Source: an uncultured Bacteroides sp.
GTDB taxonomy: Bacteria > Bacteroidota > Bacteroidia > Bacteroidales > UBA932
DNA length: 64,000 nt
Assembly: GCA_900546925.1 (NCBI GenBank)
Contig: UREV01000009.1
Coordinates: 24,865-88,864 of the forward strand
Direction: 5' to 3'
In this document: piece after piece, positions 1 to 8,783 of the stretch
Layout of the letters: every line of letters begins with the position of its first letter
Numbering within the stretch: the first letter of the stretch is position 1
Made by a program: the position numbers and the translations under genes
Notes under the pieces: generated by a model
The model's input: only the letters and a program-made list of their open reading frames with translations
The model's database searches: none
Told to the model about the DNA's origin: nothing

Positions 1-1067
1 ATTTCCTTCCGGATAATGCTATAATGGTTTTCAACGACACTAAGGTAGTGCCTGCACGATTACATTTTGTGCGCCCTACAGGGGCTCGGATAGAGATTTT
101 CTGTCTCCAGCCCGTCGACCCTGTTGAATATAACCTTGCATTCGCTTCTACGCAGACCTGCACATGGAAATGTGTCATAGGAAATGCCAAGAAGTGGAAG
201 AATGATACACTTAATCTGTATCTTCCTGAAAACCATGACGGCAAGGCTGCAGAGTTGAACATGACGGCTGATCTGGTTTCTCGTGAAGGTGAAACTGGTA
301 TCGTTACTTTCCATTGGGACGGAAATTTGCCGTTCTCCAATGTGTTGGAAATCTGCGGAACGATTCCGATTCCACCATATCTCAACAGGGACAGCGAAGC
401 GATCGATACGGAGCGTTATCAGACTCTCTATGCGAGAATACGCGGTTCTGTAGCTGCTCCGACCGCAGGGCTCCATTTTACAGACGCCGTGCTCGCCAAA
501 ATACGTGAAAAAGGCATTGACATGGAAACTGTATGCCTGCACGTCGGGGCCGGGACTTTCTTGCCGGTCAAGGATTCGGAGGTGGCGAAGCATCCGATGC
601 ATCGCGAGCCTTTTGTGGTGACGAAGGCATTCCTGAAAGACCTGATCGACTCTCACAAGAAAGTGATAGCCGTCGGTACTACTTCGGTGAGGACCCTGGA
701 GTCCCTATATTATATAGGTGTATCTTGTATCGAAAAAGGCCATCCTGAGGATGTAGAGCAGTGGGCGCCGTATACGCGTGAATACAGCTATTCTACGGAG
801 GAAGCCCTTCGTGCTATCGTGAATTATCTGGAGCAGACATCGCAGGACGCATTGACGGCTGGGACCAGAATCATTATCGTGCCCGGATTCAAGTTCCGCA
901 TCGTGGATATACTTGTCACCAATTTCCATCAGCCGGAGAGCACGCTGATATTGCTTGTATCTGCATTTGTCGGCGGAGACTGGAAAACCATCTATGACTA
1001 TGCCTTGGCGCATAATTTCCGTTTCTTGAGTTACGGTGACAGTTCATTATTGTTCAAAAGGAGCTAA
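1..1067 (+). CDS. queA: S-adenosylmethionine:tRNA ribosyltransferase-isomerase, 5'-truncated
   Basis: QueA transfers and isomerises the ribosyl moiety of SAM onto 7-aminomethyl-7-deazaguanine in tRNA, giving epoxyqueuosine. The reading frame is open from the window edge: residues FLPDNAIM lie upstream of the first internal ATG (24), as in the family's conserved segment before VFNDTKVVPARL, so the true start is off the left edge. Family motifs visible are VFNDTKV, GSVAAPTAGLHFT, HVGAGTFLPV and TNFHQPESTL near the C-terminus. The C-terminal end is complete. It is followed by a 119-base gap before the next plus-strand gene. Confidence 0.95.
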   Translation, partial: FLPDNAIMVFNDTKVVPARLHFVRPTGARIEIFCLQPVDPVEYNLAFASTQTCTWKCVIGNAKKWKNDTLNLYLPENHDGKAAELNMTADLVSREGETGIVTFHWDGNLPFSNVLEICGTIPIPPYLNRDSEAIDTERYQTLYARIRGSVAAPTAGLHFTDAVLAKIREKGIDMETVCLHVGAGTFLPVKDSEVAKHPMHREPFVVTKAFLKDLIDSHKKVIAVGTTSVRTLESLYYIGVSCIEKGHPEDVEQWAPYTREYSYSTEEALRAIVNYLEQTSQDALTAGTRIIIVPGFKFRIVDILVTNFHQPESTLILLVSAFVGGDWKTIYDYALAHNFRFLSYGDSSLLFKRS

Positions 1068-1186
1068 TAAAAAGGGTCCTATTTTTGGTCTTTACTGCCT
1101 TTTTTATTAGATTTGCTGATATTATTGCTCGGTCTGAGGTGATTTTTTTGCGGGAGAACCGGGCGTATATTTAAACCAATTGCACT

Positions 1187-2350
1187 ATGAGTGAAGTGAA
1201 TGAATTTGAAAGTATAGTTCCATATACTGATGAAGAAGCTGTCGAAGCTTTAGGTAAATTGGCAGATCATCCGGCCGTGATGGAGATTTCCAAGTCCATT
1301 TTTCCGGACCAGAAACCTGAGTTTTTGAGGACTGTGCTCAAGAGCCTGAAGAGTATCGATGAGTTCCAGTCTCTTGTGATGAACAAGGCTGTCGAATGGG
1401 TACTTGCTACGACTGCACATAATTTTTCTTATGACGGAATTGCGAATCTGAAGAAAATCCAAGGCAAATTCCTGGCATTGTCCAACCACAGGGACATTAT
1501 CCTGGATCCTGCCATTACTCAGGTTGTTCTTTACAGAAACGGCATTCCAACGACTGAAATCGCGGTAGGAAGCAACTTGCTTTCTAACAAGTACATCGAG
1601 TACCTTATCAGGTCCAACCGAATGATTAAGGTTATTCGAGGAATCAATGCCCGTGAATTGTATTTGTCATCGCAGGTTCTTTCCAAGTATATCAGAACAT
1701 GTATCACGTCCGGAAAGAGTTCCATCTGGATGGCCCAGCGTGAAGGCCGTACGAAAAACGGCATTGACACAACCGAGCAGGGACTTCTCAAAATGCTCGA
1801 CATGAGCGGAACGAAGGATTTCACTTCGAATTTCGAGGAACTCAACATCGTGCCTCTCAGCATTTCATACGAATATGAGCCTTGCGATATCTTGAAGGCG
1901 CGTGAACTTCTCATTTCCAGGACACAGAAATATGTGAAAGGTCCGCAGGAGGATCTCATAAGCATCATTACAGGTATCCGGCAGGTCAAGGGCAATATCC
2001 ATCTCAATATTGGTGAGCCGCTTACCCATGATGAAATTCAGGCGGCTTCCACATGTATGAAGAATGACCGTTATCAGGCTATCAGACATGCTGTGGATCT
2101 GAGAGTTATCGAAGGATATAAGCTTTGGAAGACCAACTATATCAGTTATGATATGGTAAACCACAGTTACAAATACAGCGACTTGTACTCACATGAGGAT
2201 GTGGAAGCCTTCACCGAGTATGTGGAGAAGCAGTTGGACAAGGTAGAAAAGTCACTTTGCAGAGCTGATTTGCGTGACATCTTGCTGCGTATCTATGGTA
2301 ACCCGGTGGTTTCGCGCGAGAAACTCATGGAAGAGCGCAAGAACAAATAA
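1187..2350 (+). CDS. PlsC-like 1-acyl-sn-glycerol-3-phosphate acyltransferase family protein
   Basis: Probable phospholipid acyltransferase, 387 residues. The catalytic block is SNHRDIILD at about residues 97-105, the Bacteroidetes variant of the HX4D motif (His-Arg-Asp followed by a second Asp). A second block, QREGRTKNG near residue 182, corresponds to the EGTRS-type glycerophosphate-binding motif. The C-terminal third is helical and charged with no recognised domain. No membrane helix is obvious, so it is probably a peripheral inner-membrane protein. Known for the family: acylation of lysophosphatidate or related lipids. Inferred: the substrate here. ATG at 1187 is chosen because it directly follows an AT-rich leader with an imperfect -7 box (TATATTTA, 1166-1173). 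Confidence 0.8.
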   Translation: MSEVNEFESIVPYTDEEAVEALGKLADHPAVMEISKSIFPDQKPEFLRTVLKSLKSIDEFQSLVMNKAVEWVLATTAHNFSYDGIANLKKIQGKFLALSNHRDIILDPAITQVVLYRNGIPTTEIAVGSNLLSNKYIEYLIRSNRMIKVIRGINARELYLSSQVLSKYIRTCITSGKSSIWMAQREGRTKNGIDTTEQGLLKMLDMSGTKDFTSNFEELNIVPLSISYEYEPCDILKARELLISRTQKYVKGPQEDLISIITGIRQVKGNIHLNIGEPLTHDEIQAASTCMKNDRYQAIRHAVDLRVIEGYKLWKTNYISYDMVNHSYKYSDLYSHEDVEAFTEYVEKQLDKVEKSLCRADLRDILLRIYGNPVVSREKLMEERKNK

Positions 2351-2367
2351 CGACATCTGTCATATAC

Positions 2368-2402
2368 AAAAAATGCTGACCGTAATTGGCCAGCATTTTT
2401 TG
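2368..2402. terminator. Bidirectional intrinsic terminator
   Basis: Hairpin with arms 2373-2381 and 2388-2396 (ATGCTG plus CC, one A-C mismatch, 6-base loop). It is flanked by an A run on the left and a T run on the right, so it can terminate both the acyltransferase gene and mscS, which converge here. Confidence 0.8.
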
Positions 2403-2410
2403 TCGTATAA

Positions 2411-3322
2411 TCATTTTATATGTACATCCATCTGAGGGAACGGGAACTGAATGCCATTCTTAGGCAACTCTGTGAAGATGGCTTCATTCATATCATACAT
2501 TACATCCCAGTAATCTTCCGTCTTCACCCAAGCTTTCATGACATATTCCACGCAACTGTCTTTCATGGCATTCAACGCGACGAAAGGATCGGCTGCCCCG
2601 GGCGTAGAAGAATCCAAAATGCGCGGATCTGATTTCATCAGTCTAAGCATTACCTCCTTAGCTTTGGCATTGTCGGTACTGTAATCGACCTGTGTGTACC
2701 ATTCCAACCGGTTGACTTTCCGCTCGAAATAATTCTTGATATTGCCGTTGGAAAGCGCACCATTCGGAAGAATAATAGTCTTGTTGTCAAACGTACGCAG
2801 ACGAGTGCTGACGATATTCACGTCGGAGACTATACCTGAAAACCCGAGGGCCTCAATATAGTCACCGGCTTTGAACGGCTTGAACAGCAATATCATTATG
2901 CCACCTGCGAAATTCTGCACGGTTCCGCTGAGAGCCATACCGATCGCCATACCTCCGGCCGCGAGCAACGCCGCGATGGAAGTTGTGTTGATTCCGAGGG
3001 TTCCGATAGTGACTATGACCAGGATTACTGTCAATGTTATCGAAACCAGACTGATAACGAAAGATGACAGCGTCTTCTCCGTATGTTTCCGCTCGAAGAT
3101 CTTATGCAACAATTGCTTGACTTTTCGTATAACCCAAGCACCTATGGAATAGATGACAATCGCGGCCAATACCTTCAGACCGAATCCGATGAGGTCCCGG
3201 ATCACGTCTTCAATGAACTGGTTCGGATTAGTCGCAATTTCCTGTGCGAGATTCGTCAATGCTACTTTAGCGGAATCAGGATCAAAGGAAACTGAATCTA
3301 TCGGTGGTATCTGTGAAGGCAT
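2411..3322 (-). CDS. mscS: Small-conductance mechanosensitive channel, MscS family
   Basis: A membrane channel that opens under lateral tension to release solutes during osmotic downshock. It has 303 residues, close to E. coli MscS (286). An N-terminal amphipathic stretch is followed by three hydrophobic segments. The third (about residues 117-146) carries the Gly/Ala-rich pore helix pattern (AALLAAGGMAIGMALSG) followed by FKPFKAGDYIE, the start of the cytoplasmic beta domain. The C-terminal alpha/beta vestibule is complete. It is the last gene of the minus-strand run, 11 bases after the cysteate synthase homologue, so probably co-transcribed with it. Confidence 0.93.
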   Translation of the reverse strand: MPSQIPPIDSVSFDPDSAKVALTNLAQEIATNPNQFIEDVIRDLIGFGLKVLAAIVIYSIGAWVIRKVKQLLHKIFERKHTEKTLSSFVISLVSITLTVILVIVTIGTLGINTTSIAALLAAGGMAIGMALSGTVQNFAGGIMILLFKPFKAGDYIEALGFSGIVSDVNIVSTRLRTFDNKTIILPNGALSNGNIKNYFERKVNRLEWYTQVDYSTDNAKAKEVMLRLMKSDPRILDSSTPGAADPFVALNAMKDSCVEYVMKAWVKTEDYWDVMYDMNEAIFTELPKNGIQFPFPQMDVHIK

Positions 3323-3333
3323 AAACTATTGGT

Positions 3334-4614
3334 TTAGAATAACTTGTCTACTGCTGCTATAATCTCTTCCGCAGGAAGGTCAGGGCTGAGAATCAGATCC
3401 GGTTCCTTAAGGATGAAGCCTTTACGTGTCGCTCCGAGCATTCCGCCTCCGGTTACGTTAAGCATGACTGTTTCATCATGTTTCACGATGCCTGCATCAA
3501 GAGCCTGTTTCAAGCTGGAAACAGCACATGCTGAAGCAGGGAAAAGGTCATAACCTTCTAAGCTGAAATATTTTACGACCCACGAAACGATTTCATCGTT
3601 GGAAACCTTGAACATATCTCCTCCAGATTTCTCGAGAACATCGAAGAGTCCACCGGCCAGGCTGTATGGAGGTTTTCTGTTGGACAGCACCTTTCCGAGA
3701 ATCACTTCAGATTTCTGACGGCCTTCTTCCGGAGTCATAGGAACCAGTTCTCGGCTATGTGCTTTCCATGAGTCGTACATGATGGTAAACGGGGCATTCT
3801 GGCTCGCATAAATCCTCATCTTGTTTTCTCCGAAACGTCCGTCGGCTGCAAGTCTCGCTGCGTTTTCCCATGCGGCGATAGCACCTGTTCCGCTGCCCAC
3901 GGCCTGGAAATATGCGTCAGGAATACGTCCTATAACTTCGACTGCAGACAATAGAGTCGTACCCATACCATCTCTTCTGGCTACATTCTTGGCACCGCCC
4001 TCTGCCATATATCTAGGATCTTTGCAGAGCTTATCTCCAAGGGTAATGGCATCGAAATAATCTGTACCTGAAGGCGTTGCGATAATCTTTACGCAAGAAG
4101 ACAATTTTTTCTTGAACCACAAGTCGCTGAAATTGTCCAGCGGAACGCAGATTACGATAGGAATATTGTTGTCTGAGCATACTTTGGCGAATGCACGTGC
4201 AGTGTTACCTGCAGACTGAACTACGAGGATGCGTTTGTTCTTCTTAGGAAGCCTTGCGCAAACGGAATAAGCCTCAGTCTCTTTAAACGAGCAGGTCTCC
4301 ATTCTGGCACCGATTCGTGGGCAATAACCTGAGAATGTGATATATAGGTTCTCCATTCCCAATACGGATGCGAGACCTTTACTCTTATATGTCACCGGAG
4401 CATGTGAATGTCTTAAGGTCCTCACAATCGGCAGCCATTCAGCATACCTGTATAGACCTTTGAGATCTTCTCTTGGTGTGAATTTCGTATTCTCATAAAC
4501 TGCTCTGACAAGAGAAGGGGACGTAGCTTCAGGATCGGCGATTGTCCATCCTTCATCCTCGAAAACTCTGCCGGTACCGACATTGACCAGCTTGTATTTT
4601 GTAGGTTTGAACAT
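3334..4614 (-). CDS. Cysteate synthase homologue (PLP fold type II, threonine-synthase-like)
   Basis: Cysteate synthase converts O-phosphoserine and sulfite to L-cysteate and phosphate. In Methanosarcina it feeds coenzyme M; in some Bacteroidales cysteate is the head-group precursor of sulfonolipids (capnine type). The 426-residue protein follows the archaeal enzyme segment by segment as I recall it: the EWLP block (59-62), YKSKGLA, NLYITFSGY, TCSFKETEA with the probable PLP lysine K111, SAGNTARAFA, EGGAKNVARRDGMGT, the glycine loop GSGTGAIAAWE (about 240) and LNVTGGG near the end. The N-terminal Cys pairs of the archaeal enzyme are absent. An ordinary threonine synthase is less likely because the SFKDR-type motif and surroundings differ. 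It lies 23 bases downstream of the antiporter gene. Confidence 0.85.
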   Translation of the reverse strand: MFKPTKYKLVNVGTGRVFEDEGWTIADPEATSPSLVRAVYENTKFTPREDLKGLYRYAEWLPIVRTLRHSHAPVTYKSKGLASVLGMENLYITFSGYCPRIGARMETCSFKETEAYSVCARLPKKNKRILVVQSAGNTARAFAKVCSDNNIPIVICVPLDNFSDLWFKKKLSSCVKIIATPSGTDYFDAITLGDKLCKDPRYMAEGGAKNVARRDGMGTTLLSAVEVIGRIPDAYFQAVGSGTGAIAAWENAARLAADGRFGENKMRIYASQNAPFTIMYDSWKAHSRELVPMTPEEGRQKSEVILGKVLSNRKPPYSLAGGLFDVLEKSGGDMFKVSNDEIVSWVVKYFSLEGYDLFPASACAVSSLKQALDAGIVKHDETVMLNVTGGGMLGATRKGFILKEPDLILSPDLPAEEIIAAVDKLF

Positions 4615-4637
4615 ATTATAAGTGGTTTAGATTTTTT

Positions 4638-5597
4638 TTACTTGTTGATTATAAGCCATGTCATGTACGCTGCATCCATTAGCAGAAGGCCGATACCATC
4701 ACCACGGTCGAGTTTATCCCGCTTGAAAGTATAAATGCTTATCGCGATGAATAGCGCGCTCATGAGGAGAGCTACCGCATCCACGTAATTTATCGCCGCG
4801 AATGAAAGGGGATGGATCAATGCTGACCCTCCAAGGATGAGAAGCACATTGAATACATTGGAACCCAATATATTACCAAGTGCAAGCTGTCCTTTTTTCT
4901 TCGCTGCAGCTACTATACAAGTAGCAAGTTCAGGCATGGATGTTCCTCCTGCAAGGATGGTTATGGCTATGAATTTGTCGCTGACACCTATCATTTTTGC
5001 GATATTGGTAGCAGAATTGACGAACAACTGACCGCCCAAGATCAGACCGGCGAGTCCGATTATGATCATCAATGCAGCTTTTCCTCCCGATACAGGTTTT
5101 TCACCATCATCACTTGGATTCTCGTCAGGAACATCGTAACGGAATGACATATAAATATATATGGCAAACAACAGGAGAAACAGCGCTCCTTCAAACCTGC
5201 TCAATGTATCCGTTCCGAATCCGAAAAGTTTATGAGTCATTCCGAGACCGAGCAGCAATACGGTGATAAGAATATTGATAGGAATGTCTTTCTTTCTGTT
5301 CAGGCTTGTTATCGTCATAGGACAAATCACAGCAGTGATACCGAGTATCAGCATCACATTGAATATATTGGAACCCATGACATTTCCGATGGCGATATCA
5401 GCATTGCCCTTAATCGCACCGATAAAACTGACCACCATCTCCGGAGCGGATGTGCCCATTCCGACAATGGTCAGGCCAATGACAAAATCACTGATTCCCA
5501 GACGTTTGGCAACGGCAGAGGAACCATCTACAAGCCAGTCGGCTCCTTTTACTATGAAAAAGAGACCGCATAGGAAAGCGACAATTTGGATTAACAT
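4638..5597 (-). CDS. yrbG: Calcium/sodium antiporter, YrbG family (CaCA superfamily)
   Basis: An inner-membrane exchanger for Ca2+ against Na+ (K+-dependent NCKX-like family). The 319-residue protein has about ten hydrophobic segments and the two internally repeated alpha motifs of the family: GNVMGSNIFNVMLILG in the N-terminal half and GNILGSNVFNVLLILG in the C-terminal half. Each is preceded by a G(M/G)(G)TS(A/M)PE sequence that lines the cation site. A hydrophilic loop (DVPDENPSDDGEKP) separates the halves. The gene starts 3 bases after rlmD ends, indicating co-transcription. Confidence 0.92.
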   Translation of the reverse strand: MLIQIVAFLCGLFFIVKGADWLVDGSSAVAKRLGISDFVIGLTIVGMGTSAPEMVVSFIGAIKGNADIAIGNVMGSNIFNVMLILGITAVICPMTITSLNRKKDIPINILITVLLLGLGMTHKLFGFGTDTLSRFEGALFLLLFAIYIYMSFRYDVPDENPSDDGEKPVSGGKAALMIIIGLAGLILGGQLFVNSATNIAKMIGVSDKFIAITILAGGTSMPELATCIVAAAKKKGQLALGNILGSNVFNVLLILGGSALIHPLSFAAINYVDAVALLMSALFIAISIYTFKRDKLDRGDGIGLLLMDAAYMTWLIINK

Positions 5598-5600
5598 AGT

Positions 5601-7061
5601 TTACTTGTTGTTTTCGTTTTCTGCTTTAATTTCAGCGCGTCTCCTGATTTCTTCTTCTGTGCGGAGTCTAAGCGCGCAAACGTTCTCCACATGCATAGTG
5701 TGAGGGAACATATCCACCGGCTGTACAGCCGTGATTTCATACTTGTCTGACATCATGGCCAGGTCGCGTGCCTGTGACGCAGGGTTGCAACTTACATAGA
5801 CAATCCTTTCAGGCGCTGCTTCCAGGATAACCTTCACTACGTCAGGATGCATACCCGCACGAGGAGGGTCAATGATCATGACTTCCGGTTTTCCATGTTC
5901 TGCTATAAATTCCGATGTGAGGATGTCCTTCATATCTCCGGCGAAGAACGTGCAGTTGTCGATCTTGTTGGCCTCAGCATTGACCCAAGCATCATCTATA
6001 GCCTCTTTAACATATTCGATTCCAATCACTTTCGCGGCTTTGTCCGAGACGAACTGGGCGATAGTGCCGGTGCCGGTGTAGAGGTCGTAAACGATTTCGT
6101 TTCCTGTCAATGCCGCAAATTCCTTGGCCACGGAGTAGAGCCTGTGGGCCTGGTCGCTGTTTGTCTGGTAGAACGACTTCGGTCCAATCTTGAATTTCAG
6201 GTTTCCCATGGTCTCCCAAATTGCATCATCACCCTTGTAGAGTGTACATTCCAAGTCGGAAATAGAATCGTTCAATTTGCTGTTTATTACGTAATAAAGT
6301 GAGGTAATCTCAGGAAATTCTTTAGATATGGCGTCGAGCATTGGCGCGATAGTCTCATCCATATAAGCGAATACTATCGTAAGCATGACATCGCCCTTTT
6401 TGTTGTTCCTGACGATCATATTCCGGAGGAAACCGGTGTTCTCGCGGATATTGTAGAATTCAAGCTTATGCTTGAGAGCGTAATCCTTTATGAAAAGTCT
6501 GATTTTATTTGACGGCTCAGGTTGCAGGCTGCAGTGACGTATGTCCAGAACCTTGTCGAAAAATCTGCCTACATGGAATCCCAAACCGAGTTTTTCTTCA
6601 GGTGACAAGGCTTCCGCATCCTCATCATTATATATCCATCGTTTGCTGGAGAACGTGAATTCCAGTTTGTTACGATAAAAAGCCGTCTTTTCTGACGGAA
6701 GTATCGGAGAAATTTCAGGAACTTCCAAGTGACCTATTCTCACCAACTGGTCATAAACCTGCTGCTGTTTGGCCTGGAGCTGCATATCATAGGGGAGAGG
6801 CTGCCATTTGCACCCTCCGCAGATTCCGAAGTGTTCGCAGAAAGGTTTCAGACGATGTGCAGAAGGCTTCACAATCGAAAGAATGAAGCCTTCCATATAG
6901 TTTTTCTTCTTTTTAGTGACTTTTACGTCTACAATATCTCCTGGAACAGCAAATTCTACAAAGAGAACTGCACCTTCCACATGGGCGAGTGATTTGCCTT
7001 CAGCCGCTACCGCTTCTATCTCCACGTTCCGGAGAATGATTTCTGTTTTATTTCTTGCCAT
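5601..7061 (-). CDS. rlmD: 23S rRNA (uracil-5-)-methyltransferase, RlmD/TrmA family
   Basis: SAM-dependent C5 methylation of a uridine in 23S rRNA. The 486-residue protein has an N-terminal TRAM domain (about 5-65). An iron-sulfur cluster motif follows (C75, C81, C84, with a further Cys in the DIRHCSLQ segment). Next come a central domain and a C-terminal Rossmann methylase with YTGTGTIAQF for SAM binding and IDPPRAGMH. The catalytic nucleophile is in VSCNPAS. RlmD and RlmC paralogues cannot be told apart by eye, so the target base is inferred. It is preceded by the Na/Pi transporter gene with a 12-base gap. Confidence 0.9.
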   Translation of the reverse strand: MARNKTEIILRNVEIEAVAAEGKSLAHVEGAVLFVEFAVPGDIVDVKVTKKKKNYMEGFILSIVKPSAHRLKPFCEHFGICGGCKWQPLPYDMQLQAKQQQVYDQLVRIGHLEVPEISPILPSEKTAFYRNKLEFTFSSKRWIYNDEDAEALSPEEKLGLGFHVGRFFDKVLDIRHCSLQPEPSNKIRLFIKDYALKHKLEFYNIRENTGFLRNMIVRNNKKGDVMLTIVFAYMDETIAPMLDAISKEFPEITSLYYVINSKLNDSISDLECTLYKGDDAIWETMGNLKFKIGPKSFYQTNSDQAHRLYSVAKEFAALTGNEIVYDLYTGTGTIAQFVSDKAAKVIGIEYVKEAIDDAWVNAEANKIDNCTFFAGDMKDILTSEFIAEHGKPEVMIIDPPRAGMHPDVVKVILEAAPERIVYVSCNPASQARDLAMMSDKYEITAVQPVDMFPHTMHVENVCALRLRTEEEIRRRAEIKAENENNK

Positions 7062-7073
7062 TAAAATAATGTT

Positions 7074-8726
7074 TTAGCCGTCATTGCGGACAATCGACTG
7101 TGACACGTTGATCATAAAGTCACCCATGGCCTCGAGTTCTGAAATGATATCGAGGAAATAGTTGAGTGACTGATAGTTGCCCGTATGACGCTCAATCTGT
7201 ATAATACCTTCTTCACGAAGTTTGTTTCTGGTCTCGTTAATATCGTCTTCCGCGTTATAAGCGTTGGAAATATCTTTCAGACTGCCGTTTACTGCAGCCC
7301 TGAGATTATCATTCATAACAGTATATGCCAAATCGACTTTATCTATCATGAGATTAATCTTGCTGATCATTTCCACGTCAAGTTTTCTGTTGTGTACTCT
7401 TTCTCTATCCAAGATTCTACTGATGTTCTCTCCGCTGTCGCCGAGGCTTTCGAATTCTCCAATAACCCTATAGAGCACCTTGACTTCCTCAGCCTCTTCT
7501 TCACTTAGACTTTCTGTAGAAAGACTGTTCAGGAACTGGGCAATCATATATTCAAGTTTGTCAGAAAGTTCCTCATAATGAACGAGTTGCATTCTTTCAT
7601 CCTCGAACTTGTCAGGGTCTGTCTCATTCACGGCATCTCTGATGACAGGCAAACTCTTGTGCATGATATCACCGAATCTGGCAACCTCTTTGAATGCCTG
7701 GCTGATGGAAATCGAAGGAGTACCGAACTGTCTTGATGAGATGTACTTGAGTCTGGACTCGTCCTTATCTCCTGCAGATTCAGCCACAATTAAAGTGACA
7801 AGTTTCTCGATAGGTTTTACAAACCAAGCCAATATGCATGTATTCAACAAGTTAAATAATGTATGGAATGTGGCGATGGCGAATACGCCGTAACCGCATG
7901 AGACTAAGTCTGAAAGTGCGATAAGCGGGCGGAAGAAGATAAGAGCAAGTACTGCTCCGAAAACATTGAACAGAGTATGCACGATAGCAGCTCTTCTCGC
8001 TGAAACATTACCCTCTGAAGCTGCGATATTGGCGAAAATGGTGGTTCCGATATTCTCACCGAGAACCATGGCAGCTGAGAGTTCCAAGTTGATCCATCCC
8101 ATGGAAAACATTATCATAGTGACAGTTACGGCTCCGGTAGACTGCATCAGGAATGCCAGTATGCATCCTATAGCCATAAATGTCAGAATAGACAGGAACC
8201 CGCTTGCAGAGAAGCTTAAAACTGTTTCCGCCAGCCCGGGAAATTCATCCAAGGTAGGGAAATAGGTTATCATATAGCTCAATCCCAGAAGAATGAGAGC
8301 AAATCCGAGAATAATTTCTCCCATAGTTTTCTGACGTTTCGACTTCATCATGGTAAGGATGAAACCGATCGCTACAATAATATATGTATAACCTGTAATT
8401 CCGAGTTTGAATCCGAGAATGGCTACAAGCCATGTCGTTAACGACGCGCCAATGTTTGCGCCCATAATGACCAGGATGGACTGGGCCAATGTCAGTGCAC
8501 CGGCATTGACAAAACTCACGACATTAACGGTAGCCGCACTGGAGGATTGCGCGATAGCTGTAATTCCGAATCCTGACAGAATGCTGCTGAACGGATTTTT
8601 GCGCATCCAAGGCAAAAAACGGTTAAGTTTGTCTCCTGAAGCTTTGAGCAAACTGTTGCTCATGAGATTAAGTCCATAAAGGAACAGCGCGGCCGCTCCA
8701 AGGAGGGAAAGTAGTTGCAAAATCAT
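7074..8726 (-). CDS. Na/Pi-cotransporter II-related protein with C-terminal PhoU domain
   Basis: Inner-membrane phosphate transporter of the PNaS family (YjbB/NptA type), 550 residues. The two halves of the membrane part each carry the QSS/QST signature: IAQSSSAATV near residue 60 and LMQSTGAVTV near 190. From about residue 345 onward the protein is soluble and helical with PhoU-like repeats, usual in bacterial members and thought to couple transport to phosphate status. In E. coli the YjbB relative exports phosphate; direction here is not determinable. It neighbours cysteate synthase, which releases phosphate, but a link is only inference. Confidence 0.9.
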   Translation of the reverse strand: MILQLLSLLGAAALFLYGLNLMSNSLLKASGDKLNRFLPWMRKNPFSSILSGFGITAIAQSSSAATVNVVSFVNAGALTLAQSILVIMGANIGASLTTWLVAILGFKLGITGYTYIIVAIGFILTMMKSKRQKTMGEIILGFALILLGLSYMITYFPTLDEFPGLAETVLSFSASGFLSILTFMAIGCILAFLMQSTGAVTVTMIMFSMGWINLELSAAMVLGENIGTTIFANIAASEGNVSARRAAIVHTLFNVFGAVLALIFFRPLIALSDLVSCGYGVFAIATFHTLFNLLNTCILAWFVKPIEKLVTLIVAESAGDKDESRLKYISSRQFGTPSISISQAFKEVARFGDIMHKSLPVIRDAVNETDPDKFEDERMQLVHYEELSDKLEYMIAQFLNSLSTESLSEEEAEEVKVLYRVIGEFESLGDSGENISRILDRERVHNRKLDVEMISKINLMIDKVDLAYTVMNDNLRAAVNGSLKDISNAYNAEDDINETRNKLREEGIIQIERHTGNYQSLNYFLDIISELEAMGDFMINVSQSIVRNDG

Positions 8727-8783
8727 ACTAACTTAACATAATATAAATTGTGTAACAAAGTTCTGCTTATTGCAGACGCGGAA

